A DNA stretch of 11,709 bases, taken from assembly GCA_030626645.1 (NCBI GenBank), contig DAOUTP010000038.1, positions 1 through 11,709 on the forward strand, written 5' to 3'. Made by a program: the position numbers and the translations under genes. The stretch comes from Candidatus Cloacimonadota bacterium. GTDB taxonomy: Bacteria; Cloacimonadota; Cloacimonadia; Cloacimonadales; TCS61. The notes under the pieces were generated by a model. The model was not told the origin of the DNA. It worked only from the letters and a program-made list of their open reading frames with translations, and did no database searches. This document shows, piece by piece, positions 5,259-11,709 of the stretch. Within the stretch, counting starts at the first letter, position 1. Each line of letters begins with the position of its first letter.

Positions 5259-5981
5259 TTATTCTGTATAGGAATTTAACTTCCAAACTACAGCAAAAGG
5301 TTTCATCATAAATTTTGCTTTTAACGGAAGCCGTTGTTCATCATCAGAGAACCAGAAGAGAAGCGATCTTTCTTCGTTAACCAGGTTATTTGTAAGCATG
5401 TCAGATCGTTCTTTTTCTTCATTCAAATAATTTTGGAAATTCATGATCACTTTAATCGCGCTTTTCTTTCCAAATTTTGTAGAAATTATTTCCTTTCCCA
5501 TAACTGAATATTCAACTTTCCAGATAAGCTTGTTAGCATCTACCCATAAAACTCCAGTTGGTTCATCAATTGCATAACGGAGATAAAAGAGAGCAGAGAA
5601 GAAATCACGGCTTTCTGTATTAATGGGATATTCACAATTGCGATCAGGGGAGATATTACTCAATCTTTTTGCGGTAAGTGTCTGCCTGTTGTATTCAATA
5701 ATTCTATCTTCAAAATAATCACCTTGATCAATATTTTTTTCGTATGTTTCAGGTAGAAAATTACCAGTATAAACAGATCTATAAAAATTATCCATATCAG
5801 AGGCAATACTAGCTATGAAAGTTGATCTTGCATTTACAGTAAGGGTGGAATCCTCATTGATCATTGTAACATTAACCAAACTGAATCCGAGATACTTGAT
5901 CGAAATGTTAAATGTTTCTGCTAAAAGGAAAACAGGGATAATAAAGAGTATAAATACAATAAGTTTATGTTTATGATTCAT
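5259..5981 (-). CDS. DUF3108-like exported protein
   Basis: About 240 aa with a Sec-type N-terminal signal (hydrophobic stretch LIVFILFIIPVFLL, likely cleaved near AETF). The mature part is beta-rich, with NFYRSVYTGNFLPETYEKN, a YEDRIIEYN-like stretch and FFSALFYLRY around the middle, which matches the layout of DUF3108 proteins. These are periplasmic or outer-membrane-associated and of unknown function. The start is ATG at 5981, directly preceded in frame by a GTG at 5984; neither has a Shine-Dalgarno site. The start overlaps the end of the CNNM gene by 11 bases, so translation is probably coupled. Confidence 0.78.
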   Translation of the reverse strand: MNHKHKLIVFILFIIPVFLLAETFNISIKYLGFSLVNVTMINEDSTLTVNARSTFIASIASDMDNFYRSVYTGNFLPETYEKNIDQGDYFEDRIIEYNRQTLTAKRLSNISPDRNCEYPINTESRDFFSALFYLRYAIDEPTGVLWVDANKLIWKVEYSVMGKEIISTKFGKKSAIKVIMNFQNYLNEEKERSDMLTNNLVNEERSLLFWFSDDEQRLPLKAKFMMKPFAVVWKLNSYTE

Positions 5982-7239
5982 CACTGTTATTGATAACTTC
6001 TAATGTAATATATTGGATACGTCTTGCCTTAACTTGTTTCACAGTGAATTTCACCAGATCTTTATATTTAAAGCTTTCATTTTCCTCAGGTACTTTATTG
6101 AAATGATCATAAATAAAATCAGCAAGATTATCATATTTTTCTTCATCAATATCTAGTATAAACTTATCATTTAATTCGGAGATGGAGTACATTCCATTTA
6201 TAATAAAGGTATTTTTGTTTTGTTTTACGATGTTTGGTTTTTCTTTATCATATTCATCACGTATCTCACCAACAAGTTCTTCTAATATATCTTCTAATGT
6301 GACCAATCCTTCTGTACCACCGTATTCATCAACGATTATTGCTATCTGTATCTTTCGTCTTTTAAATTTATTTAGCAGATTTTGGATCTTGGTGTTTTCT
6401 GTAACAAATAGTGGGGGACGCAGAAGTGAACTTATCGATTGTCTCTTTGGATTCAAGATGATATCTTTTGCGTAAATTATCCCGATAATATTATCAATAT
6501 TTGTTTTAAAGATTGGAATCTTAGAATGACCGGAATTAATGATCATATCTTTAACTTTCTGCAAGCCTTCAGAAGTATCAACACCTGCAATATCAACTCT
6601 TGGTGTCATTATTTTTTTGGCATCAGTGGAAGAGAAACGGAAAATGCTGGTGATTATTCTTTTTTCATTTTCCTCTAAAGTATGTTGAGTAACCTTTGAT
6701 TGGATGAGGTTTTTAAAATCTTCTGAAGTGATATCGGTTTGTTCAGCTTTCCTTTTTTTTATGGAGAAGATCGAGCTGATCAATTCCAATATTTTGATGA
6801 TTGGCCAGAATAAGTATTTAATTATTTCCAATATGAAACTGGAAGAACGAGCAGTTTTTTCCGGAGATGAAAATGCCAGCAGTTTTGGTGCTAATTCACC
6901 AAATATCAATAGTAGAAGGGTCATGATAATGATCTCGATAATCATGAGGATAGATTGGGAAAAATGTTGAAGATACTTCTCTCCGACGTTAATTGCAATA
7001 AGTGCAGCGGTTGAGGCTGCTGCCACGTTTACGATAGTATTTCCCAAAAGTATTATAATAAGAAGTTCTTTCGGGTTATTGAGCAATCGCAGTATACGTT
7101 TTGAACTTTTATTTTTACTCTTCTCTAACTTTTTTAATTGGATCTTTGATAATGAGAAGAAAGCAGTTTCAGATCCTGAAAAAAAAGCAGAAAGCACTAG
7201 AAAACCAACAATTGATACAACCGAGAAACTTTCATTCAC
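5971..7239 (-). CDS. CNNM/CorC-HlyC family membrane protein with CBS domains
   Basis: 422 aa, full length. Order of parts: CNNM (DUF21) membrane domain, about 5-160, with SGSETAFFSL (21-30), LLGNTIVNVAAAS (64-76) and FGELAPK (113-119). Then comes a CBS pair, about 207-330, with MTPRVDI (211-217) and the VDEYGGTEGLVTLED stretch (303-317). Last is a CorC/HlyC-type C-terminal domain, about 337-417. Members transport or control export of Mg2+ or related divalent ions; older 'hemolysin' labels are misleading. It follows ybeY directly, overlapping it by eight bases, which parallels the ybeY-ybeX (corC) order of enterobacteria. The start is GTG at 7239, with GGAG rather far upstream (13 bases). Confidence 0.92.
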   Translation of the reverse strand: MNESFSVVSIVGFLVLSAFFSGSETAFFSLSKIQLKKLEKSKNKSSKRILRLLNNPKELLIIILLGNTIVNVAAASTAALIAINVGEKYLQHFSQSILMIIEIIIMTLLLLIFGELAPKLLAFSSPEKTARSSSFILEIIKYLFWPIIKILELISSIFSIKKRKAEQTDITSEDFKNLIQSKVTQHTLEENEKRIITSIFRFSSTDAKKIMTPRVDIAGVDTSEGLQKVKDMIINSGHSKIPIFKTNIDNIIGIIYAKDIILNPKRQSISSLLRPPLFVTENTKIQNLLNKFKRRKIQIAIIVDEYGGTEGLVTLEDILEELVGEIRDEYDKEKPNIVKQNKNTFIINGMYSISELNDKFILDIDEEKYDNLADFIYDHFNKVPEENESFKYKDLVKFTVKQVKARRIQYITLEVINNSDES

Positions 7240-7684
7240 GAGTCTGGTTTTTCTCCTTTAATAATAAATCCTTATATTTTTTTTCTTTAGCAACCATAAT
7301 TTTCTTATCTGCCGCAGCTAGATGATCATAACCTAAACAATGCAAAAGACCATGTAAGAATAATATCTGCAATTCTTCAATAACTGTTCTATCTTCCTTT
7401 TGCTTTTTAGCAACATTGGTGTCAATAATTATATCTCCGAGCAGGTTAACACCAGGAACATCAGCGGTAAAAGAGAGAACATCAGTAATTTCATCTCTCC
7501 CCAGGTATTTCTTATTAAGCTGTCTTATCGACCCATCATTTGTGAGTTCAAGATTGATAAAACTTTCCGGATGTTTAAATTCATTGTTTATGACAATAAG
7601 AAACAGTTCTTCAAAGATATCAACATCAATATTATCTTCAGTTCTATTTGTTACAATAACCGGTTTAACTTTCTGGATATTCAA
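7232..7684 (-). CDS. ybeY: endoribonuclease YbeY (16S rRNA maturation)
   Basis: About 150 aa. The zinc site HGLLHCLGYDH matches the HGxLHxxGYDH signature exactly, and the upstream LNKKYLGRDEITDVLSF matches the family's N-x-x-Y-R-x-x-D-x-x-TDVLSF segment. YbeY is a cytoplasmic metalloendoribonuclease needed for 16S rRNA 3'-end processing and ribosome quality control. I prefer the TTG at 7684, with AGGAAG four bases upstream, over the GTG at 7702, which has no such site. Either start lies inside the end of pgpH (overlap of 20 or 38 bases). The pgpH-ybeY neighbourhood is widely conserved among bacteria that carry PgpH. Confidence 0.92.
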   Translation of the reverse strand: MNIQKVKPVIVTNRTEDNIDVDIFEELFLIVINNEFKHPESFINLELTNDGSIRQLNKKYLGRDEITDVLSFTADVPGVNLLGDIIIDTNVAKKQKEDRTVIEELQILFLHGLLHCLGYDHLAAADKKIMVAKEKKYKDLLLKEKNQTRE

Positions 7685-9755
7685 GACGCTTCCTATAAAC
7701 ACCCATTAATATTGGCAGCATGTATGTTTTAATTTTTTCAAGTTCTTTCAAAGTAAGTGGTGATTCATCTAATTGTCCTTCATTAATAAGATTATGGATT
7801 GTATCATCCAACACTTTTTTTATCCTCTTTTCAGAGAAATCATCTAAAGATTTGGTAGTAGATTCAACAATGTCAGCAATCAACACTATTGATGCTTCTT
7901 TTGTATAAGCTTTCGGACCAGGATAATAGAATTGTTCTTCATCAAAATCAAGATTTGTCTCAACTGCTTTATTATAAAAATATTTGATCTGTCCAGTTCC
8001 GTGGTGTTGCTGAATTATCTCAATAACGGATTTGGGCAGATTATGTTTCCTGGCTAAAGCTAAGCCATCATTAATATGATTTCGAATAAGAAGAGCACTT
8101 TCTGTAGCCATCATCTTATCATGAAGATCAGTTGAATCGGGGTTATTCTCGATAAAAAACTGTGGATTTTCCAGTTTACCTATATCGTGATAATAACTTC
8201 CAACTCTAGCCAGTAAGTGGTTAGCACCGACTGCTTCTGAAGCACTTTCTGCAAGATTACCTACGATAAGTGAATGATGATAAGTTCCAGGTGCAATCGT
8301 TGCCATTTTTTTCAATAATTCATTATCGAAATCAAGAAGCTCCAGCAATATTTGTTTTGTTGCAAGATTCAATTTTCTCTCAACATAAGGAGTTAGAAGT
8401 ATCAATCCTACAATAGATGTAATACAAGAAATTATACCCCACAAAAGATGCCAAAAATAAATTGCAAAACTTTCAAACTTAATTAGAGATACTGCAGTAT
8501 TAACTATGAAAAAAGAGATCAAAAGATATAATGTGATCGGATAGAATTCCTGTTTTTTCTTCATATGCTTGAGTGCAATGATCCCTCCGAAGGTACTTAA
8601 ACTTAAGATCACTGGACTAGTAAAACTCCAATTAAGAAATATTGAAACAAATATTAGAGTAATGAAATTGAATAGAATTCCAATATGAGGATTGAATATC
8701 AAAGCGATGAGAAGAACTGTTAAACTGAATGGAATAATAAGAGAAGGAATTATCAGGATATTATTTACGAAAATAGTTAGAATAATTGAAATTAAAATAC
8801 TTACAAGAATAATTATCGTTCTTGGAATTGTAGAAAAGTTACTTGGAAAAAAAAGTACTAGAATGTAATCGAAGAGAATTAATATAAGAGCTGAGAGAAG
8901 GAAAATTCCAAATGAAGATAGTATTAATTGAAGATTGTTCATGGTGGGATCATGGTCTTTTTGTGCTTTTAAAAGAGATTGTAATTTAAGAAGTTCAATT
9001 GAAGTTATTTTTTGATTCTTTCCTATGATCCGTTCATTCTTTTGAATTTTTCCCAATGTTAATGAAACTTCTTCTTTGGCTTTTTCTTTTTCAATATCCG
9101 TCATATCCTGATCAATAATTATATTTTCAATCAGGATAATATCCGCAAGTTCATGAATTAAAGGTTTTTCGTTTTGATTTGCATGCCAGTTAACTAATTT
9201 ATTCTTTGCTTCTTCCAGCGAATACAATCGATTGAGTTCATAATCTATGATTCTATTGGATTTGGATATTTTAATTTCTTGATAACGATAATTATCCGGA
9301 TAGATCCCAACAGTAAATATTTTTGAAATATTCTCACTCAGAAAGTTATATATTCGTACTCTTCTACTAGCATTCATTAACAACTTAGTGTTTTCTAGCG
9401 ATAGTTCATAACCGTTCTGTTTTAACTTTCTATTGGTCTTCTGAGTGTCCGAACCATCATTTAGCACAAAATGTTGAAAAACAAAGTCCAGATTCTTTTG
9501 AGCATTAAATTTAAGATTTTCAGATACTTTATAAATAGGTTGTACTTTTGCTTCTGCTGCTGTTTGCTCTGCATCTAATGTGGCTTTTGTTTTATAAACA
9601 TAAAAATCGAAAGGTGCATTTATTTCTTTCTCTGCTATTTCACCTAATTTAAGATCATAAATGTGTGAAACGATTCGATAAGGGCTGAAGATAAAATGCA
9701 ACAGCGCAATAATAACCGAGGTAATCAGAATCAGATGAATTTTATTAAGTTTCAA
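7665..9755 (-). CDS. pgpH: PgpH-type 7TM-HD cyclic-di-AMP phosphodiesterase
   Basis: 696 aa. N-terminal anchor (7-24), then an extracytoplasmic 7TMR-HDED domain (about 45-270), a multi-pass membrane region (about 272-455) and a cytoplasmic HD domain (about 485-640). HD metal ligands are visible: YHHSLIVGN (492-500), YYHDIGK (521-527) with His523-Asp524, His560, QQHHGT (582-587) and Asp628 in IADIVES. PgpH proteins hydrolyse c-di-AMP, tying the signal to envelope, osmotic and K+ balance. First gene of an operon with ybeY, CNNM, DUF3108 and VanZ-like genes. The start is TTG at 9755 with no Shine-Dalgarno site, only five bases after the T-tract of the terminator of the LysM gene, an odd leader. 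No diadenylate cyclase gene is in the window. Confidence 0.93.
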   Translation of the reverse strand: MKLNKIHLILITSVIIALLHFIFSPYRIVSHIYDLKLGEIAEKEINAPFDFYVYKTKATLDAEQTAAEAKVQPIYKVSENLKFNAQKNLDFVFQHFVLNDGSDTQKTNRKLKQNGYELSLENTKLLMNASRRVRIYNFLSENISKIFTVGIYPDNYRYQEIKISKSNRIIDYELNRLYSLEEAKNKLVNWHANQNEKPLIHELADIILIENIIIDQDMTDIEKEKAKEEVSLTLGKIQKNERIIGKNQKITSIELLKLQSLLKAQKDHDPTMNNLQLILSSFGIFLLSALILILFDYILVLFFPSNFSTIPRTIIILVSILISIILTIFVNNILIIPSLIIPFSLTVLLIALIFNPHIGILFNFITLIFVSIFLNWSFTSPVILSLSTFGGIIALKHMKKKQEFYPITLYLLISFFIVNTAVSLIKFESFAIYFWHLLWGIISCITSIVGLILLTPYVERKLNLATKQILLELLDFDNELLKKMATIAPGTYHHSLIVGNLAESASEAVGANHLLARVGSYYHDIGKLENPQFFIENNPDSTDLHDKMMATESALLIRNHINDGLALARKHNLPKSVIEIIQQHHGTGQIKYFYNKAVETNLDFDEEQFYYPGPKAYTKEASIVLIADIVESTTKSLDDFSEKRIKKVLDDTIHNLINEGQLDESPLTLKELEKIKTYMLPILMGVYRKRLEYPES

Positions 9756-9760
9756 TTGTT

Positions 9761-9797
9761 AAATTAAAAAGAAGCCTCTCCGAAAAAGAGAGGCTTC
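9761..9797 (-). terminator. intrinsic terminator after the LysM gene
   Basis: GAAGCCTCTC (9771-9780) pairs perfectly with GAGAGGCTTC (9788-9797) around a seven-base loop. On the minus strand the stem is followed by TTTTTAATTT. It lies 16 bases after the stop of the LysM gene and only five bases before the start of pgpH. Confidence 0.9.
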
Positions 9798-9812
9798 ATA
9801 TATTTGGTTAGA

Positions 9813-10700
9813 TTAATCTCTAGGAATTTCAAAGATCTGGTTAGGATAAATAAGGTCTGGATCTTTGATTTGATCTTCATTGGCTCTAAAGATAAGAGGC
9901 CATTTTGCGGCATTGTTATATACTTCCTGATAACCAGCAATTTTCCAAAGGCATTCACCTTTATAAACTTTCCACTCATAAGGAAGACCACGTGGTATTT
10001 TAATAACTTGATCAGGATATATCAAGTTAGGATCTTTAATTTGGTCTCTATTAGCTCTATAAATAACAGGCCATTTAGACATATCACCATAAATAAAACT
10101 GTATCGTGCTATCTTTGAAAGCCAATCGCCTTTTACTATTGTATAATCATCTTCATAATATTTAGGCTTTGCAGCTTCAAGATTATTCTCAAGATTTACA
10201 ATTTTGTTATCAAGGTCAGAGAAATCTTTTCTGAAATCTGGAACTTTACCATATTTAGATCCTCTATATTCATTATACTCAACAACGAGAGAACGAACAA
10301 CTTTCTTGGCTTTCCAAAGTTCTTTATCTGTAAGGTCATTCCAATCAGCAATTTCACCATTGAAATATTTGATCTTTTCCATTATGGATGCAAAATCTGC
10401 TTCTGTTACACCAAGAAATGCAAGGATTTCAGCGTTTACTTTGTCATACTCAGCTTTTACAGGAACCATTTTAGCATTAAGTTCTTCAATGGTAGTGGAA
10501 TATTTTTCCTGGTTGGCTATTGCATCAGCTTTTCTCTGTTGCAATTCAGCAAGATCATTTTCCAGATTCTCCCAATAAGCTAATCTTTCTTTTTTCTTAA
10601 GGTCTTTGTACTCTTCTTCGGAAAGATAAGTAACACTAGCCTGGACTAATACGGGTAATACTAACAATGCGATTAATGATAATAGTATAATTCTTTTCAT
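9813..10700 (-). CDS. exported coiled-coil protein with two LysM domains
   Basis: 295 aa. Signal peptide (RIILLSLIALLVLPVLVQA, cleavage near 21), then a long charged helical region (about 25-180) likely to form a coiled coil, then two C-terminal LysM modules (about 186-238 and 243-294). Each LysM has the pattern W-P-x-I-x-R-A-N-x-D-Q-I-K-D-P-x-L-I-Y-P, typical of peptidoglycan-binding LysM. The two are similar at DNA level too (9839-9906 against 10010-10077, 52 of 68 bases by my count), which points to an internal duplication. The protein probably sits in the periplasm, attached to peptidoglycan. ATG at 10700 has AGGAG six bases upstream, overlapping the TAG of the preceding lipoprotein gene. 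A terminator follows. The specific role is unknown. Confidence 0.88.
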   Translation of the reverse strand: MKRIILLSLIALLVLPVLVQASVTYLSEEEYKDLKKKERLAYWENLENDLAELQQRKADAIANQEKYSTTIEELNAKMVPVKAEYDKVNAEILAFLGVTEADFASIMEKIKYFNGEIADWNDLTDKELWKAKKVVRSLVVEYNEYRGSKYGKVPDFRKDFSDLDNKIVNLENNLEAAKPKYYEDDYTIVKGDWLSKIARYSFIYGDMSKWPVIYRANRDQIKDPNLIYPDQVIKIPRGLPYEWKVYKGECLWKIAGYQEVYNNAAKWPLIFRANEDQIKDPDLIYPNQIFEIPRD

Positions 10701-10709
10701 AGTTTACTC

Positions 10710-10958
10710 CTATTTCCCTGCTTCCAGTTCTTTTTGATACTCTTGTAAGCTTTTTAATTCTGCTTCCTGATCTGCTAATTCAGCTTCCAAAGTCATCATT
10801 TCATTGTTCAAGGTGTCTGCTTTCTTCTCTTCTTGGATCGCTTCTTCTTCTGCTGTGTCCAACTGACCCTTTGTCACCGGTGGTGGTGGAGGTGCACATG
10901 CAGAAAGAAGGATCGAAAGAATCATTACTACAACAAAAATTTTCAATAAGTTTTTCAT
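10710..10958 (-). CDS. small coiled-coil lipoprotein
   Basis: 82 aa. Signal peptide with lipobox LLSAC (Cys21), then APPPPPV, a short proline linker, then a glutamate/lysine/leucine-rich helix to the end (about 33-80) with heptad-like spacing, resembling Lpp-type or other small coiled-coil lipoproteins. After lipidation it would be held in a membrane with the helix reaching toward the peptidoglycan. ATG at 10958 has an AGGAG-type site six to seven bases upstream. The next gene, the LysM coiled-coil protein, begins nine bases after its stop, so the two are one operon. A working pair linking membrane and cell wall is an inference. It is not similar enough to Braun lipoprotein to claim homology. 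Confidence 0.82.
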   Translation of the reverse strand: MKNLLKIFVVVMILSILLSACAPPPPPVTKGQLDTAEEEAIQEEKKADTLNNEMMTLEAELADQEAELKSLQEYQKELEAGK

Positions 10959-11001
10959 ATCTTCTCCTTTTTTTTAATTTCTATTAAATTAACAGTACAC
11001 T

Positions 11002-11029
11002 TAATTAGTTTGATTGAAATATTTGTCAA
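11002..11029 (-). promoter_or_regulatory. probable sigma-70-type promoter of the lipoprotein-LysM operon
   Basis: On the minus strand, TTGACA (11029-11024) is followed after 16 bases by TAATTA (11007-11002). It lies about 45 bases upstream of the lipoprotein start. The -35 box is perfect and the -10 box is weak. Confidence 0.5.
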
Positions 11030-11098
11030 GTACAAAGCTTTTTAATGCTCATTTAGATTTGTTTTGTCTTTTAATAATTAATATTTACTATTATTAAA

Positions 11099-11124
11099 TT
11101 GACATATTTAAAAGCAATTATAAA
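11099..11124 (+). promoter_or_regulatory. possible promoter for the DUF2809-like gene
   Basis: TTGACA (11099-11104) is followed by TATAAA (11119-11124), but the 14-base spacing is short. A second TATAAA lies at 11155-11160 without a clear -35 box. With the minus-strand promoter at 11002-11029 this forms a divergent control region. Confidence 0.35.
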
Positions 11125-11196
11125 CAAATTTTTAGTTTAGTTGGTTTTAATTAGTATAAAAGTAAAAATATTAATCAGGAATATTAATTTTGTAAT

Positions 11197-11586
11197 ATGA
11201 ATAAATTTAAGTTAGTTACATTAATATCAATTTTAATAGTAGTTCCATTAGGTTTTGCCAGTAAATTTTATGCAGGTCCAGGTGCGAAATGGTTCAATGA
11301 TTCTCTTGGTGGACTTTTATATGAAGTTTTCTGGTGTCTTACAATATCCTATATTCTGATTAAAGTCAAACCTTGGAAAATAGCAATCAGTGTGTTTATG
11401 ATTACATGTATTTTGGAATTTCTACAACTTTGGCATCCAGTATTTCTGGAGATAATCAGGAGTACATTTATTGGAAGAACAATTATTGGAACAACATTTA
11501 TCCCGAGTGATTTTATTTATTATACCATCGGTTCGATTACTGGTTGGGCTATTCTAGTGAAAATCAGAAAATCTACAAATTCCTAA
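11197..11586 (+). CDS. DUF2809-like membrane protein
   Basis: 129 aa with about four hydrophobic segments (roughly 5-21, 37-54, 61-77, 106-122). It has the family pattern of a GPGAKWFNDSLGGLLYEVFW stretch early on, then CILEFLQLWHP (71-81), then GTTFIPSDFIYYTIGS (98-113): an invariant-type Glu and Gln in the third helix and an Asp in the last. DUF2809 proteins are small inner-membrane proteins of unknown function, distantly like VanZ. The ATG at 11197 has no close Shine-Dalgarno site; AGGA lies 16 bases upstream. Its last 14 bases overlap the end of the convergent LexA/S24-like gene. Confidence 0.8.
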   Translation: MNKFKLVTLISILIVVPLGFASKFYAGPGAKWFNDSLGGLLYEVFWCLTISYILIKVKPWKIAISVFMITCILEFLQLWHPVFLEIIRSTFIGRTIIGTTFIPSDFIYYTIGSITGWAILVKIRKSTNS

Positions 11587-11709
11587 CAGACATAACAGCA
11601 ATTCCAATAAGCAGGGAATCCTTCAAAGTGTGTCTATCAAGTAAAATTGGTGCATAATCTTTGTTATATGGTTGTAGTAATATCTCTCTACCTTCAGCAA
11701 AAGATTTGA
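11573..11709 (-). CDS. C-terminal end of a LexA/S24-type repressor peptidase domain (partial)
   Basis: An open frame enters from the right window edge and ends at TAG (11575-11573), giving 44 residues. EGREILLQPYNKDYAPILL followed by a hydrophobic IGIAVMSVRNL end matches the last strands of the S24 peptidase fold in LexA, UmuD and phage CI-like repressors (pattern G-x-x-x-L-x-P-x-N-x-x-Y-x-P-I, then I-x-G-x-x-V-x-x-R). The first residue, Lys before S-F-A-E-G, is where the catalytic lysine would fall. If so, this gene encodes a self-cleaving regulator of an SOS-type or phage-type response. The N-terminal DNA-binding part lies outside the window, so LexA itself cannot be separated from other S24 proteins. 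Confidence 0.65.
   Translation of the reverse strand, partial: KSFAEGREILLQPYNKDYAPILLDRHTLKDSLLIGIAVMSVRNL

Noticed and set aside
6182..7325. Several + strand open frames opposite the CNNM gene
   Set aside because: They mirror a well-supported CNNM/CBS coding frame and have no domain features of their own.
9764..9991. 75-aa minus-strand open frame across the LysM gene end and terminator
   Set aside because: Different frame within the LysM repeats and it runs through the terminator hairpin; a shadow.

Overview
The window is AT-rich and dense with genes, which carry mostly clear Shine-Dalgarno sites and a mix of ATG, GTG and TTG starts. Two lipoproteins and a periplasmic-type LysM protein point to a Gram-negative-type (two-membrane) bacterium. 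The gene set (PgpH-type HD phosphohydrolase, YbeY, CNNM/CorC, DUF3108, VanZ-like) would suit the FCB group, for example Candidatus Cloacimonadota or a relative. This is an inference from style and content; no marker gene proves it.

Region 1 (1-286): the 3' end of a SpoU-family tRNA 2'-O-methyltransferase (TrmL-like), on the + strand.

Region 2 (287-3627): an accessory island between two + strand core genes. It holds four minus-strand genes in two units. Unit A (about 424-2205) has three tightly packed genes: a 93-aa unknown protein, a PD-(D/E)XK nuclease-like protein and a protein with an HNH-like motif. Unit B (about 2206-3141) has one lipoprotein gene. Each unit is bounded by inverted 11-12 bp sequences ending in GTT/AAC. 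The two units are joined by a 126-bp structured element that looks like an integron attC site: an R'-type GTTAGGT, a 12-bp stem with one extrahelical G, and inner hairpins. No integrase is visible, so this would be a cassette cluster without integrase. The rest of the island holds inverted repeats, including a 17-bp palindrome and a degraded palindromic intergenic repeat upstream of dapA.

Region 3 (3628-4890): dapA (lysine/diaminopimelate synthesis), followed in the same frame, six bases after its stop, by a small four-cysteine protein of unknown function.

Region 4 (9755 down to 4901, minus strand): a five-gene operon with overlapping or near-touching genes: pgpH (c-di-AMP phosphodiesterase type), ybeY (rRNA maturation endonuclease), a CNNM/CorC membrane protein with a CBS pair, a DUF3108 exported protein and a VanZ-like membrane protein. 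An intrinsic terminator lies just before its first start codon.

Region 5 (10958 down to 9813, minus strand): a two-gene envelope operon, a small coiled-coil lipoprotein followed by an exported coiled-coil protein with two LysM domains. A TTGACA-type promoter precedes it and the 9761-9797 terminator closes it.

Region 6 (11197-11709): a + strand DUF2809-like membrane protein. It converges on and overlaps by 14 bases the 3' end of a minus-strand gene that resembles the C-terminal peptidase domain of LexA/S24 repressors and runs off the window.
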